A stretch of DNA of 64,000 nucleotides from Streptomyces sp. 7-21 (lineage in GTDB: Bacteria > Actinomycetota > Actinomycetes > Streptomycetales > Streptomycetaceae): the NCBI RefSeq assembly GCF_016741785.1, contig NZ_JAERRL010000010.1, positions 124,001-188,000 of the forward strand, in the 5' to 3' direction. Positions 7,703-15,422 of this stretch are shown here, piece by piece. The translations under genes were made by a program, and so were the position numbers. Each line of letters opens with the position of its first letter. Positions within the stretch are counted from its first letter, which is position 1. The notes beneath the pieces are model-generated. The model made no database searches. It was not told the origin of the DNA and was given only the letters and a program-made list of their open reading frames with translations.

Positions 7703-8617
7703 ATGACCCAACCTGCCCCCAACCAACCAGCCCACGCGCTGCTGGCCGCGGCGCTGGCCGCCGCCGGGCGCGGCTGGCACGTCTTCCCGCTCCGCCCCGG
7801 CACCAAGGTCCCGGCCGGGCACGCCGAGGCCCGCTGCCCGCGCACCGGACGCTGCTCGGGCGGGCACCTCAAGCCCGAGCAGCGCGCCACAGTCGACCCC
7901 GGCCGCATCCGCCAGGCGTGGGAGCAGCGCCCGTACGGCATCGGGATCGCCACCGGCCCGTCCGGGCTGGTCGTGGTCGACCTCGACCAGCCCAAGCCCG
8001 AAGAGCCGGAAGGAACACCTGACGGCGTGGCGTCTTTCCAGGCGCTCTGCGAGCGCGCCGGGCAGCCCGTCCCCCACACGCTCACGGTGCGGACCGCGAG
8101 CGGTGGGCGGCACCTGTACTTCACCGCCCCGCCCGGGATGCGGCTGCCCAGCACCAAGGGCAGGCTCGCGCGCAAGATCGACAGCCGGGCCTGGGGCGGC
8201 TATGTCGTCGCTCCCGGCAGCACCGTCGACGGCCGCCGGTACGAGGTGATGGACGACGCTCCGGTGGCGCCGCTGCCGACCTGGCTGCGGGACGCCCTGC
8301 GCCCTGCGCCGCGGCCCACCCAGGCGGTGCCGGTGGCGGCCACGACCCGGGCCACCCGATACGCCGAGGCGGCGCTGCGCAACGAGACCACCGCCGTCGC
8401 CACCACCGGCGAGGGCGGGCGGAACGCCGCGCTGCTGCGCGCCGCCCGCGCCCTGGGGCGGTTCATCGCCTGGGGCGACCTGCCCCGGTCGGTGGTGGAG
8501 GAGGCTCTTCAGGGAGCGGGGGAGGCAGCCGGTCTGCCGCCGGCCGAGTGCCGCGCCACCGTGCGCTCCGGACTGGACTGGTCCATCGCCCACAACCCGC
8601 AGCGGAGGACGGCATGA
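7703..8617 (+). CDS. Bifunctional DNA primase/polymerase (prim-pol) of AICE-1
   Basis: A 304-residue protein with the N-terminal prim-pol fold found in AICE and plasmid replication proteins. It starts with LLAAALAAAGRGWHVFPLRPGTK, shown here by its core GRGWHVFPL, then has LVVVDLDQP near residue 92 (the catalytic acidic DxD-like strand) and SGGRHLYF near residue 134, all typical of the family. It should start autonomous replication of the excised element together with the DUF3631 ATPase. The ATG at 7703 follows GGAGAT. Its stop overlaps the next ATG (ATGA), so the three replication genes are coupled. Confidence 0.85.
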   Translation: MTQPAPNQPAHALLAAALAAAGRGWHVFPLRPGTKVPAGHAEARCPRTGRCSGGHLKPEQRATVDPGRIRQAWEQRPYGIGIATGPSGLVVVDLDQPKPEEPEGTPDGVASFQALCERAGQPVPHTLTVRTASGGRHLYFTAPPGMRLPSTKGRLARKIDSRAWGGYVVAPGSTVDGRRYEVMDDAPVAPLPTWLRDALRPAPRPTQAVPVAATTRATRYAEAALRNETTAVATTGEGGRNAALLRAARALGRFIAWGDLPRSVVEEALQGAGEAAGLPPAECRATVRSGLDWSIAHNPQRRTA

Positions 8618-8964
8618 CCCCCGCTGCTGCTGCCCGCCTGAAGAGCCTCCCCGCCCCCGGTCGGCCGTCCGCCGCCGATCCGGCTCCGCCCCCGGCGGCC
8701 AGAGGCGCCCGAGGAAGCGTCGGCCGCAGGCCGTCCACTTCTGGCCCTGAGCCGCACCGGGGCGACGGCCGGTACCCGATCGCATGGCTGCACCTCACCG
8801 CGCCCGGCCACGGCGCGGTGCCCACCGCCCACTCCTGGTGCGCGTGCGGCCACGACCGCAGCGCCGTCGGCCACCGCCAGGTGCTCGCCCTGATCGAGGC
8901 CCACGCCGCCCACCGCGAGAACTGCCCCCTGCGCCACCGCACCGAAAGCAGGACCGCCGCATGA
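8614..8964 (+). CDS. Small Cys/His-rich protein between prim-pol and DUF3631 genes
   Basis: A 116-residue ORF linked by ATGA overlaps to both neighbours, which fixes the start and supports translation. The N-terminal half is Pro/Ala-rich and poorly conserved in appearance. The C-terminal half, HSWCACGHDRSAVG then IEAHAAHRENCPL, has Cys and His residues placed like a small zinc-binding fold. It may be a DNA-contacting accessory of the replication module. I do not recognise a named family. Confidence 0.6.
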   Translation: MTPAAAARLKSLPAPGRPSAADPAPPPAARGARGSVGRRPSTSGPEPHRGDGRYPIAWLHLTAPGHGAVPTAHSWCACGHDRSAVGHRQVLALIEAHAAHRENCPLRHRTESRTAA

Positions 8965-10202
8965 CCAACCCCCAGCCCACCCTCGACGGCGCCGAGCTGC
9001 TGGACGCCGTCGAGCGCTTCCACCGGCGCTTCAACGTCTTCCCCACTGAGGCCGCCTACGTCGCCGTGGCCCTGTGGGACGCCCACGCGCACTTGCTGGA
9101 CGCCTTCGACTCCACCCCGCGCCTGGCCTTCCTCTCCCCGGAACCGGGGTCGGGCAAGTCCCGGGCATTGGAGATCGTGGAAACCCTCGTGCCGCAGCCG
9201 ATGGTGGCCGTCAACGCCTCCGCCGCCGCCCTGTTCCGGGCCGTGTCCGGCATGGACGGGCGGCCGACGATCCTCTTCGACGAGATCGACACCGTCTTCG
9301 GCCCCAAGGCGGGGGAGAACGAGGAGCTGCGCGGGTTCCTCAACGCCGGGCACCGCCGCTCCGGCGTCACCTACCGCTGCGTGGGCGACGGCGCCAACCA
9401 GAGCGTGCAGGCGTTCCCGTCCTACTGCGCGGTGGCCGTGGCCGGCCTCGGCTCGCTGCCGGACACGATCCTGACCCGCTCGGTCATCATCCGCATGCGC
9501 CGCCGCGCCCCCAACGAGAAGGTGGAACCGTTCCGGCAGCGCATCCACGAGAAGGAAGGCCACGCGCTGCGCGACCGGCTTGCCGCCTGGGCCAGCGCCG
9601 TCCGCCCGGCCATGGAAGGGAAGTGGCCGGTCATGCCCGAGGGCGTCACCGACCGGCCGGCGGATGTGTGGGAGCCGCTGCTCGCCGTCGCCGACGCCGC
9701 CGGGGGCACCTGGCCGCAGCGGGCTCGCACGGCCTGCGTGGAGCTGGTCAACGCCGCCCAGGACGGTGACAAGGCGTCGCTCGGCATCCGGCTGCTCACC
9801 GACCTGCGCGACCACGTCTTCCAGGGCGCCGACCGGATGCCCACCGCCGTCATCCTCGAATGCCTGCTGGCCATGGACGACGCTCCCTGGGGCGATCTGG
9901 ACGACAAACCGCTCACCCCTCGCACCCTGGCCAAGATGCTGAGCCAGTACGTCACTCCGGCCAACAAGCCCATCAAGCCGCGCGGCATCCGCACCGCATC
10001 GGGCACACCCAAGGGCTACTACGCGGAGGACCTGGCGGACGCCTGGGAGCGGTACTGTCCCCCGCCCCCGCAGAAGTCCGCAACATCCGCCACATCCGCC
10101 ACACCGCAGGTCAGCACGGGCGAATCCGTGGCGGATCCCGCCTCTGACATCCGCCACACGTCTGCGGAACCCGCCACGGTGCCGCTCAGGGCCGTCGGCT
10201 GA
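8961..10202 (+). CDS. DUF3631-family ATPase, replication module of AICE-1
   Basis: A 413-residue P-loop protein. The Walker A segment SPEPGSGKS lies near residue 58 and the Walker B segment ILFDEIDTVFG near residue 106. The rest matches the DUF3631 layout, ending with GIRTASGTPKGYY and AEDLADAWERY. These proteins accompany prim-pol domains in actinobacterial elements and are thought to act as the helicase-like partner. The last 40 residues (PQKSATSATSATPQ onward) are encoded by the start of a repeated 9-mer array that continues past the stop, so this tail may reflect a DNA function rather than a protein one. Confidence 0.82.
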   Translation: MTNPQPTLDGAELLDAVERFHRRFNVFPTEAAYVAVALWDAHAHLLDAFDSTPRLAFLSPEPGSGKSRALEIVETLVPQPMVAVNASAAALFRAVSGMDGRPTILFDEIDTVFGPKAGENEELRGFLNAGHRRSGVTYRCVGDGANQSVQAFPSYCAVAVAGLGSLPDTILTRSVIIRMRRRAPNEKVEPFRQRIHEKEGHALRDRLAAWASAVRPAMEGKWPVMPEGVTDRPADVWEPLLAVADAAGGTWPQRARTACVELVNAAQDGDKASLGIRLLTDLRDHVFQGADRMPTAVILECLLAMDDAPWGDLDDKPLTPRTLAKMLSQYVTPANKPIKPRGIRTASGTPKGYYAEDLADAWERYCPPPPQKSATSATSATPQVSTGESVADPASDIRHTSAEPATVPLRAVG

Positions 10203-10325
10203 CCAGCCCCGCCCCAGGTACCGCCACGCCTCCGAGCGTGGCGGTACCCATCCGCAACACAATCTCGATCCGCCACAAATCCGAGCCGCTGACCTGCTGT
10301 GTTGCGGTGTGGCGGATGTTGCGGA
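10077..10325. repeat. Iteron-like 9-mers, possible replication origin of AICE-1
   Basis: TCCGC(C/A)ACA occurs six times forward, at 10077, 10086, 10095, 10150, 10251 and 10269, and twice in reverse, at 10308 and 10317, with a near copy at 10300. The first three are head to tail without gaps. The forward cluster at 10077-10103 and the reverse cluster at 10300-10325 form a large imperfect inverted repeat around the end of the DUF3631 gene. Iterons next to a replication module suggest an origin. Binding by the xis product or a regulator is an alternative. Confidence 0.55.
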
Positions 10326-10372
10326 TCCCAGAGAAGGCCGCCACAGACCACCTTCGAAGGAGCCACCCACCC

Positions 10373-10561
10373 ATGGCACGCACCGAGATGCTCAAGCTGC
10401 GCGACGTCCTGGAGGAGCTCGGCATGAGCCGCGCCGCCTTCTACCGCATGCGGGCCCGCGGTCAGGGACCGAAGCTGCTGAAACTGCCCAACGGCCAGCT
10501 CCGTGTCCGCCGTCGCGACCTCGACGCCTGGCTGAGCCACTGCGAAGAGAACGCCGCCTGA
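10373..10561 (+). CDS. xis: Excisionase / MerR-like helix-turn-helix protein (AICE-1)
   Basis: A 62-residue protein made of a single winged helix: LRDVLEELGMSRAAFYRMRA is the helix-turn-helix, followed by the wing LPNGQLRVRRRDLDAWL. This is the standard form of AICE excisionases, which bend DNA and steer the integrase towards excision. The ATG follows CGAAGGAG at good spacing. It is closely similar to the 67-residue protein encoded at 22705-22908 in AICE-2. Confidence 0.85.
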   Translation: MARTEMLKLRDVLEELGMSRAAFYRMRARGQGPKLLKLPNGQLRVRRRDLDAWLSHCEENAA

Positions 10562-10591
10562 CCCCGCCCTGCTGAACCACCACCACTTCGA

Positions 10592-10617
10592 GAGGGCCCG
10601 CCGCACGGCGGGCCCTC
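10592..10617. terminator. Strong hairpin between xis and int of AICE-1
   Basis: A perfect 12-bp inverted repeat (GAGGGCCCGCCG with its complement) with a two-base loop lies between xis and int. It could end xis transcription or set the xis to int ratio. AICE-2 has no such spacer, because its xis and int overlap. Confidence 0.7.
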
Positions 10618-10632
10618 TCCGTATGGGGAGAC

Positions 10633-12021
10633 ATGCTCACGTACGACGTAGTCATCTGGTCGATCCGGACGCGGAAGGGCCGGCCGAAGCCCTTCGAGTT
10701 GCGGTGGCGGGTCGGCTCCCGCTCGCACTCGAAGAGCTTCAAGCTCAAGGCCCAGGCGGACGGACGCCGTTCGGAACTCATGACGGCTCTCCGCAACCGC
10801 GAGCAGTTCGACGAGGACACCGGGCTGCCCGCGAACGAGCTGAGCGCGCTCAACTCGCCCACCTGGTACGAGCACGCCAAGGCATACGCGCTCATGAAGT
10901 GGCCCAAGGCCGCGGCCAAGCACCGGGCGAGCATCGCCGACGCCCTCGCCACCGTCACCCCGGCGTTCGTCTCGACGGCGCGAGGGGCGCCGAAGCCGGA
11001 CGTGCTCCGCAGGTCGCTCTACTCCTGGGCGTTCCGCGCGGCACCGGGGAGTGATGGCTCCCTCGCCTCCCTCGTGGACGCGAAGGAGCTCCCGGCGGAC
11101 GTGCGGGCCGCCCTCGCTTGGGTCGAGAAGCACTCGCTCAAGGTGACCGAGGCGGCCCGGCCGGAGCGGATGCGAGCGGCCCTGGACGCCCTCTCGCGGA
11201 AGCTGGACGGGACACCGGCCGCCGACAACACCGTCAACCGCAAGCGCATGGTGCTCAGCAACGCCCTGCGCTACGCGATGGAGAGAGGCATTCTCTCCAC
11301 CAACCCGCTCGCCCGGGTCGACTGGACTCCCCCGGCCCGTGACGACGAAGTCGACTTCCGCTACGTGCCCAACCCCCGGCAGGCGGCGGCGCTCATCGAC
11401 GCGGTACGGGAGCAGGGGGACAGGGGCGCCCACCTCGCCCCGTTCTTCGGCTGCCTGTACTACGCGGCCATGCGGCCGTCCGAGATCGCCGCACTGCGGG
11501 CCGCGGACTGTCGGCTGCCCGAGGAAGGCTGGGGAGAGCTGATCCTCGCGGGCAGCCGGCCGGAGGTCGGCTCGGGGTGGACCGACGACGGCGAGTCCTA
11601 CGAGCAGCGCGGCCTCAAGCGCCGGGCACGCCGGGTCACCCGGCCCGTGCCGATCCCGCCCGTCCTCACGGCGATGCTGCGCGAGCACATCGAGGCGTAC
11701 GGCACGGCGGAGGACGGCCGGCTCTTCCGTGCGGCCAAGGGCGGTCGCGTCCGGTCCACCGAGTACTGCGAACTCTGGGACGCCGCCCGTGAGAAGGCGC
11801 TGTCGGAGGCCGAGGCCGCGACCCCGCTCGCGGACGTCCCCTACTCCCTCCGGCACGCCGGAGTCTCGCTGTGGATCAACTCCGGTGTGGACCCGGTCGA
11901 GGTGGCCCGGCGCGCGGGCCACAGCCTCACCGTCCTGTTCCGCTTCTACGCCAAGATCCTGCGCGGTCAGCAGTCGCTCGCCAACCAGCTCATCGAGAAG
12001 GGACTGAGCGGCGGCGCGTGA
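10633..12021 (+). CDS. int: Tyrosine recombinase integrase (AICE-1)
   Basis: A 462-residue site-specific recombinase. The N-terminal arm-binding part begins MLTYDVVIWSIRTRKGRPK. The catalytic domain has AMRPSEIAALR (first Arg), PYSLRHAGVS (Arg/His pair), and RAGHSLTVLFRFYAKI carrying the last His and the nucleophilic Tyr. It would recombine the element attP with the tRNA-Ser attB. It aligns along its length by eye with the integrase at 22902-24311, and both lie next to the same tRNA-derived core, so the two elements share target specificity. Confidence 0.92.
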   Translation: MLTYDVVIWSIRTRKGRPKPFELRWRVGSRSHSKSFKLKAQADGRRSELMTALRNREQFDEDTGLPANELSALNSPTWYEHAKAYALMKWPKAAAKHRASIADALATVTPAFVSTARGAPKPDVLRRSLYSWAFRAAPGSDGSLASLVDAKELPADVRAALAWVEKHSLKVTEAARPERMRAALDALSRKLDGTPAADNTVNRKRMVLSNALRYAMERGILSTNPLARVDWTPPARDDEVDFRYVPNPRQAAALIDAVREQGDRGAHLAPFFGCLYYAAMRPSEIAALRAADCRLPEEGWGELILAGSRPEVGSGWTDDGESYEQRGLKRRARRVTRPVPIPPVLTAMLREHIEAYGTAEDGRLFRAAKGGRVRSTEYCELWDAAREKALSEAEAATPLADVPYSLRHAGVSLWINSGVDPVEVARRAGHSLTVLFRFYAKILRGQQSLANQLIEKGLSGGA

Positions 12022-12103
12022 CCGGGATCCTGGCCCACGGATGGCCCACACGCGCTGGTCAACGGCGGGATACGGGCGCTGCGGGGTGAGACAGGGCGAA
12101 CGC

Positions 12104-12137
12104 AGAAGGGGTGCCCCCTGAGGGGGGAACCCCTTCT
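12104..12137 (+). terminator. Terminator after AICE-1 int
   Basis: AGAAGGGGT and GCCCCC pair with GGGGGG and ACCCCTTCT around a short loop. A hairpin of the same design follows the AICE-2 integrase at 24504-24535. Confidence 0.75.
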
Positions 12138-12160
12138 GACCTGCTGGTTCGTTCACCTCG

Positions 12161-12217
12161 GCGGAGGCTGTGGGATTTGAACCCACGGTGGTGTCGCCAC
12201 CACGACGGTTTTCAAGA
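12161..12217 (-). repeat. att: att site: tRNA-Ser 3' remnant between the two AICEs
   Basis: These 57 bp match the 3' two-thirds of the tRNA-Ser at 24561-24647, from the acceptor strand through the T arm, variable arm and anticodon region, and end in an identical 18-bp core CCACGACGGTTTTCAAGA at 12200-12217. The sequence to the right has no tRNA 5' half. Differences cluster in the variable arm and are paired: the changed bases on both sides still pair, which shows that the copy once worked in a real tRNA. It marks the left end of AICE-2 and the right end of AICE-1. Confidence 0.88.
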
Positions 12218-12394
12218 GGGTGCGCGCTGATCCGCTTCAACGCCCTCTGAGCTGCCCGTTTCCTACTTCCGGCTGGTTCTGGAGTCGCTCGTGGTCCACC
12301 GTGGGTCCACTGGCCTCCGTGAGGCGCGAAAACGTGTGCACCCCGGTCCCACCGTGGGCAGGCAGGCCGGGGTGCGGGTTCGGGATCGGATCGC

Positions 12395-12619
12395 TCAGTG
12401 GTCGGCCTTCAAAGCGTCGATGAACGCGGCAAACGCTTCGGGGGCGATCACGAGCGCTGGGCCGTTCGGGTCCTTCGAGTCATGGACCGCGATGGCGCCA
12501 TAGGAAGTGTTCGTCAGGTCGGCGACCTCCATGCAGTTGCCGCCACCGTTGCTGTAGGAGGACTTGAACCAGTTGGCGCCCTTGATCTCGGGGGCCATGA
12601 TGCGGGTTCGAGTGGTCAT
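12395..12619 (-). CDS. DUF397-family protein
   Basis: A 74-residue protein with the family pattern NWFKSSYSNGGGNCMEVA followed by AVHDSKDPNGPAL and a C-terminal helix. Its ATG overlaps the stop of the Scr1-type regulator (ATGA). Such regulator plus DUF397 pairs are abundant in Streptomyces; the DUF397 partner is proposed to act with the regulator, in some cases in a toxin-antitoxin-like way. A second pair lies at 51322-52376. Confidence 0.9.
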   Translation of the reverse strand: MTTRTRIMAPEIKGANWFKSSYSNGGGNCMEVADLTNTSYGAIAVHDSKDPNGPALVIAPEAFAAFIDALKADH

Positions 12620-13530
12620 TCCGTGATCTCTCGCGATAGTTGGTGCAGGAACTCAGGGGTGTCCCGGGGCGGCAGCGCGGATGCCACCATGGCGTCGAAC
12701 ATCCGCGAGAAGCGGTTCACCTCGCGTGGCTTGTCCGTCACAGCCACGGTGAACCATGCGGTGTCGACCTGAACCGTGGTGGGCAGCTTGTCGCCCAGGT
12801 ACATGATGCTGACGTCGTGGATCGCTACGTATCCACGTACGGTCCGGGGAAGAACCTGTATGGTCACGTGCGCCAGGGCGGCGAGTTTGATCAGTTCCTC
12901 GTACTGCTCGCGCATCACATCGGGGTCACCGATGACGTAGCGGAGCGCGGGTTCGTACAGCACCGCCCACAGCTTCGTCGGGTCCTCGTCTTGTGTGAGG
13001 GCCTCCTTCCGTTTCATGCGCAACTGCACGCTGTGCTGAATGAACTCCGTGGTCGTCTCGTCGATCGGTTTGTGGGTCTCGTGCACGGCGCGTGCATAGG
13101 CTTCGGTCTGGAGCAGACCCGGCACGAGAACGGGATGGAAAGCGCGGATCTCCAGGGCCGCCGATTCAACGCCGAGGAAGCGCGGCATCCCCGACAGCAT
13201 GTTCGTGGTCGTGTCGGTCCACCACTCCCGGCTTGACGCATCGCGCTGGAGCGCCAAGAGCCGATCGACGTCTTCCTCATCGGTGACGCCGTAGCACTCC
13301 AGAAGATCACGAAGGTGTCCGGCCTGCCGGAAGGACCGCCATCCGGTCTCCACGCGCTGAAGCGTGCTCTCGTCGAACTTCATCCCGCGCGCGGCTTCCT
13401 CAATGGTCAGCCCTGCTCCCTTGCGGAGCTGCCGAAGCTCATGCCCCAGTCCGATACGCCGTGCGGTCGGTTTGTACTCACCGTGGCACAGCATCAGCAC
13501 GCCGTGGAAGCCATGCGCATGCTGTGGCAT
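12616..13530 (-). CDS. XRE-family regulator with DUF5753 (Scr1 type)
   Basis: A 304-residue protein. Residues 28-90 hold the Cro/C1 helix-turn-helix (LGHELRQLRKGAGLTIEEAA, then STLQRVETG). The rest is the DUF5753 domain with FHPVLVPGLLQTEAYARA near residue 130 and the block VLPRTVRGYVAIH near residue 225. It probably controls its own operon and the divergent small genes. The ATG at 13530 is used here; an ATG at 13494 (MLCHGEYKPTARR) would remove 12 residues and fits the family equally well. Confidence 0.85.
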   Translation of the reverse strand: MPQHAHGFHGVLMLCHGEYKPTARRIGLGHELRQLRKGAGLTIEEAARGMKFDESTLQRVETGWRSFRQAGHLRDLLECYGVTDEEDVDRLLALQRDASSREWWTDTTTNMLSGMPRFLGVESAALEIRAFHPVLVPGLLQTEAYARAVHETHKPIDETTTEFIQHSVQLRMKRKEALTQDEDPTKLWAVLYEPALRYVIGDPDVMREQYEELIKLAALAHVTIQVLPRTVRGYVAIHDVSIMYLGDKLPTTVQVDTAWFTVAVTDKPREVNRFSRMFDAMVASALPPRDTPEFLHQLSREITE

Positions 13531-13771
13531 GTGCCATTTCTTCTGGCGGGGCTGATTCTGTGCAGATTCTCTTGCGGCCTAACTGTGCCACGGGCCACGG
13601 TGGTTGAGCATCACAGCCGCCCGGGGGTGACTCGGCTCGTATCAGCTCCCCAACAGGCCCCGGGCGGCTCTCTTCGACCGGCAGCGGGTTACCGGTGAAC
13701 ACCCCCTCCACCGCTTGTGCGGTGTCCCCGTAGCCCTGGTGGCCCGCTGCCCTCCACTCCTGGAGAAGGCA

Positions 13772-13987
13772 ATGACCACTATGAGCGCTAAGAAGGCCCC
13801 GCTGCCCGGCTGGCTCCATGAGGGCGCGACTGCGCTTGATCCCGATGGCAAAACGGGCGTCGTGCAGTTCCTCGGCCATATGACGGTAGGCGCTGAGCCG
13901 ATTTTGCACGCCTGGCTGCGGCCTTCTGGTGGCGGCACCGAATGGGTCGTCGAAGCCCGCGCTCTCAAGAAGGCCGAGCCGCAGTGA
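13772..13987 (+). CDS. Small protein 1 of a four-gene coupled operon
   Basis: A 71-residue protein starting MTTMSAKKAPLPGW after the ribosome site TGGAGAAGG. The central part GKTGVVQFLGHMTV and AWLRPSGGGTEWVVEA look like a compact beta-rich fold, with the ending rich in Lys/Ala. It is divergent from the Scr1-type regulator, which suggests that the regulator controls it. No known function; similar small genes often sit beside Scr1/DUF397 pairs in Streptomyces. Confidence 0.7.
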   Translation: MTTMSAKKAPLPGWLHEGATALDPDGKTGVVQFLGHMTVGAEPILHAWLRPSGGGTEWVVEARALKKAEPQ

Positions 13988-14226
13988 GCTGCCGTCTGCC
14001 CGCCATGATGGCGGTACCAGCCGCCCGTGACCTGGCCTACGACGCGCACCAACGCAGGGCCGTGCTGCCGATCGTGCTGCACCATGCTGAAGGTGGCCAG
14101 TCCGATACGGTCTTGGTGCTTACCGGTGGCGAGATGCAGCGCGTATACGCCCAGTTGGACAGGGCGATTGACCAGCGCGCCCGCTACCAGCACGTTCCCG
14201 GGAGGGTCGGCCGTGAGCACTCGTGA
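13984..14226 (+). CDS. Small protein 2 of the coupled operon
   Basis: An 80-residue protein. The GTG at 13984 overlaps the previous stop (GTGA), and the frame ends inside the next gene. The readable core is VLPIVLHHAEGGQSDTVLVL then GGEMQRVYAQLDRAIDQRA, that is, a strand-loop-strand followed by an amphipathic helix. No recognised family. ATG codons at 14005 and 14008 are alternative starts. Confidence 0.6.
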   Translation: MSCRLPAMMAVPAARDLAYDAHQRRAVLPIVLHHAEGGQSDTVLVLTGGEMQRVYAQLDRAIDQRARYQHVPGRVGREHS

Positions 14227-14479
14227 GATGTACGCGTACGCGGAGTGGAGGCTCAGTGCGGACGACCGGGAGGGCGTCCCGGTGGCGGTCTTCCAGATGA
14301 TGTGCATGAGCTGTCATGCCGTGTCGAGCGCAGCCGACAACGACGGTACGCCGCAGCAGACTTGGGCGCTGGACCATACCGGCCGCAATCCGGGACATCG
14401 GGGGTTCAAGCTGATCACTGAGACTTACTGGCGGGTGGAGCCCGGACGGGGCAACCCCTACCGGGAGGTCGAAGTGTGA
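14213..14479 (+). CDS. Small Cys-containing protein 3 (DUF7848-like)
   Basis: An 88-residue protein beginning MSTREMYAYAEWRLSADD. It has a CMSCH motif near residue 31, an aromatic segment TWALDHTGRNPGHRGFKLI and the ending TYWRVEPGRG. The pattern of Cys, then W..HT...GH, then W.VEP resembles the small Streptomyces family DUF7848, as far as I can judge without a search. The GTG start lies inside the previous gene, so translation is coupled. Confidence 0.6.
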   Translation: MSTREMYAYAEWRLSADDREGVPVAVFQMMCMSCHAVSSAADNDGTPQQTWALDHTGRNPGHRGFKLITETYWRVEPGRGNPYREVEV

Positions 14480-14583
14480 GGCGCTTCGCGGCCTACGTCT
14501 GCCGGTTCGCGAGCCCCGCGCTGATCATCACTGTCAGCTCCTCGTGTGGCTTCATGATCGGTGTGGCGCTCGCACGCCCATAA
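14476..14583 (+). CDS. 35-residue membrane peptide 4 ending the operon
   Basis: A GTG start overlaps the previous stop by four bases (GTGTGA context), and the frame encodes MRRFAAYVCRFASPAL followed by IITVSSSCGFMIGVALARP, a single hydrophobic span with a basic N-terminus. It would be an inner-membrane peptide. The support is the tight coupling, the topology and a terminator 20 bp downstream; function is unknown. Confidence 0.5.
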   Translation: MRRFAAYVCRFASPALIITVSSSCGFMIGVALARP

Positions 14584-14602
14584 GGCTCCGCCCTGATCGC
14601 GG

Positions 14603-14643
14603 GAGCCCTCACAAGACCTCGTTACCCGGCGAGGTGAGGGCTC
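14603..14643 (+). terminator. Terminator of the small-gene operon
   Basis: GAGCCCTCAC at 14603-14612 pairs perfectly with GTGAGGGCTC at 14634-14643, and CTCG/CGAG extend pairing inside the loop. Confidence 0.75.
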
Positions 14644-14680
14644 GCTTGGTTCCCCCACCCTGTGATCAGAGCGGACAGGA

Positions 14681-14736
14681 AGGCCCCCGTCCCGGCTGTT
14701 GGACCCTGAACAGGTCACGTGCCGGAGCGGGGGCCT
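14681..14736 (-). terminator. Terminator of the hisS operon
   Basis: AGGCCCCCG at 14681-14689 pairs with CGGGGGCCT at 14728-14736. It lies just beyond the stop codon of the minus-strand gene at 14764-15375. Confidence 0.6.
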
Positions 14737-14763
14737 CGGCCATGCCCGCTGTGTCACCGCGTC

Positions 14764-15375
14764 CTAGTCATCGAGGTACAGCAGTGCCGTGATCGTCTTC
14801 TTGCACACGTCGCAGTGCATCGGGGCCTCGATGCTGGCCAAGTCGCACTCGATGGACGTGATGCGGTCCACGACTCCGGTGGCTACTTCGCCGTTCCAGG
14901 CTTCATGCCACCGCTCTGTGTTCTCCTGGAGCCGCGAGACGTAGCCTCGCGTCATCTCGTAGAACGCCCGGACACCGTGCTCCTTCATGTAGCCCCAGTT
15001 GAACTCAAGGCTCTTGAGCACGACCGGGAACGGGTGGAGCGCCTGGGTACGGCCCCAAGTCTCCAGCACATCCGCGATGTTGAGCCTGCTGGCCCGCTCG
15101 TCCAGGACCTCCCACATGCCAGATGCGTCGTAGTCGCTGAGAACCTGGTCCAGGATGCCCGCACAGCGGCGAAGGTTGGCCTTCTTCGCCTCGAAAACCC
15201 GGGTCACCTCTGCGCACGTCTCGTCTGCGGGCTCCTTGCGGGCCTTGGTGATGGCACGGGTCAGCTCCGTGCTCAGCGCCGCCTCGTCACAGAGGGAGTC
15301 GCCGAAGCTGAGCCAGGGGTCCGGGAACCCCCGCTCAGCAGTGATCTCAAAGATTCGATCGCCTTGCGTTCCCAT
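14764..15375 (-). CDS. Unrecognised protein downstream of hisS
   Basis: A 203-residue protein starting MGTQGDRIFEITAERGFPDP with the excellent ribosome site AAGGAGGAG seven bases before the ATG, which excludes longer starts reading into hisS. It is helix-rich and acidic. Visible features are ITKARKEPADETCAEVTRVF, NLRRCAGILDQVLSDYDASG, LEFNWGYMKEHGVRAFYE and, at the very end, MHCDVCKKTITALLYLDD with a CxxC pair. It follows hisS by 47 bp on the same strand, and a terminator follows it, so the two form a two-gene cargo operon. I do not recognise the family. A role linked to histidyl-tRNA or to a compound acting on HisRS is only a guess from context. Confidence 0.75.
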   Translation of the reverse strand: MGTQGDRIFEITAERGFPDPWLSFGDSLCDEAALSTELTRAITKARKEPADETCAEVTRVFEAKKANLRRCAGILDQVLSDYDASGMWEVLDERASRLNIADVLETWGRTQALHPFPVVLKSLEFNWGYMKEHGVRAFYEMTRGYVSRLQENTERWHEAWNGEVATGVVDRITSIECDLASIEAPMHCDVCKKTITALLYLDD

Positions 15376-15422
15376 CCGCTCCTCCTTGGAACGAGTCGGC
15401 AGCGGAACGGGTCCGCCGCGCG

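Larger units (their letters stand above)
2863..12217 (+). mobile_element. AICE-1, prim-pol type integrative element (left end not seen)
   Basis: The region holds, in the order usual for Streptomyces AICEs, a GNAT gene, a GntR-type regulator, a conserved membrane protein, a TraB/FtsK translocase, a Spd-like gene, a prim-pol and DUF3631 replication pair, xis and int. A tRNA-Ser 3' remnant follows int at 12161-12217. No matching attachment repeat was found between 1 and 3000, so the true left end is outside the window and the restriction-modification genes at 1-2541 are probably cargo of this element. The backbone is intact except for the regulator and the neighbouring conserved gene, which are truncated head to head. 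Confidence 0.75.

Noticed and set aside
4859..8785. Very long minus-strand open frame (1308 codons) opposite traB, spd and prim-pol
   Set aside because: A GC-skew shadow: the plus strand encodes recognisable proteins with Walker motifs throughout, and the antisense translation is low-complexity Gly/Arg without domains.
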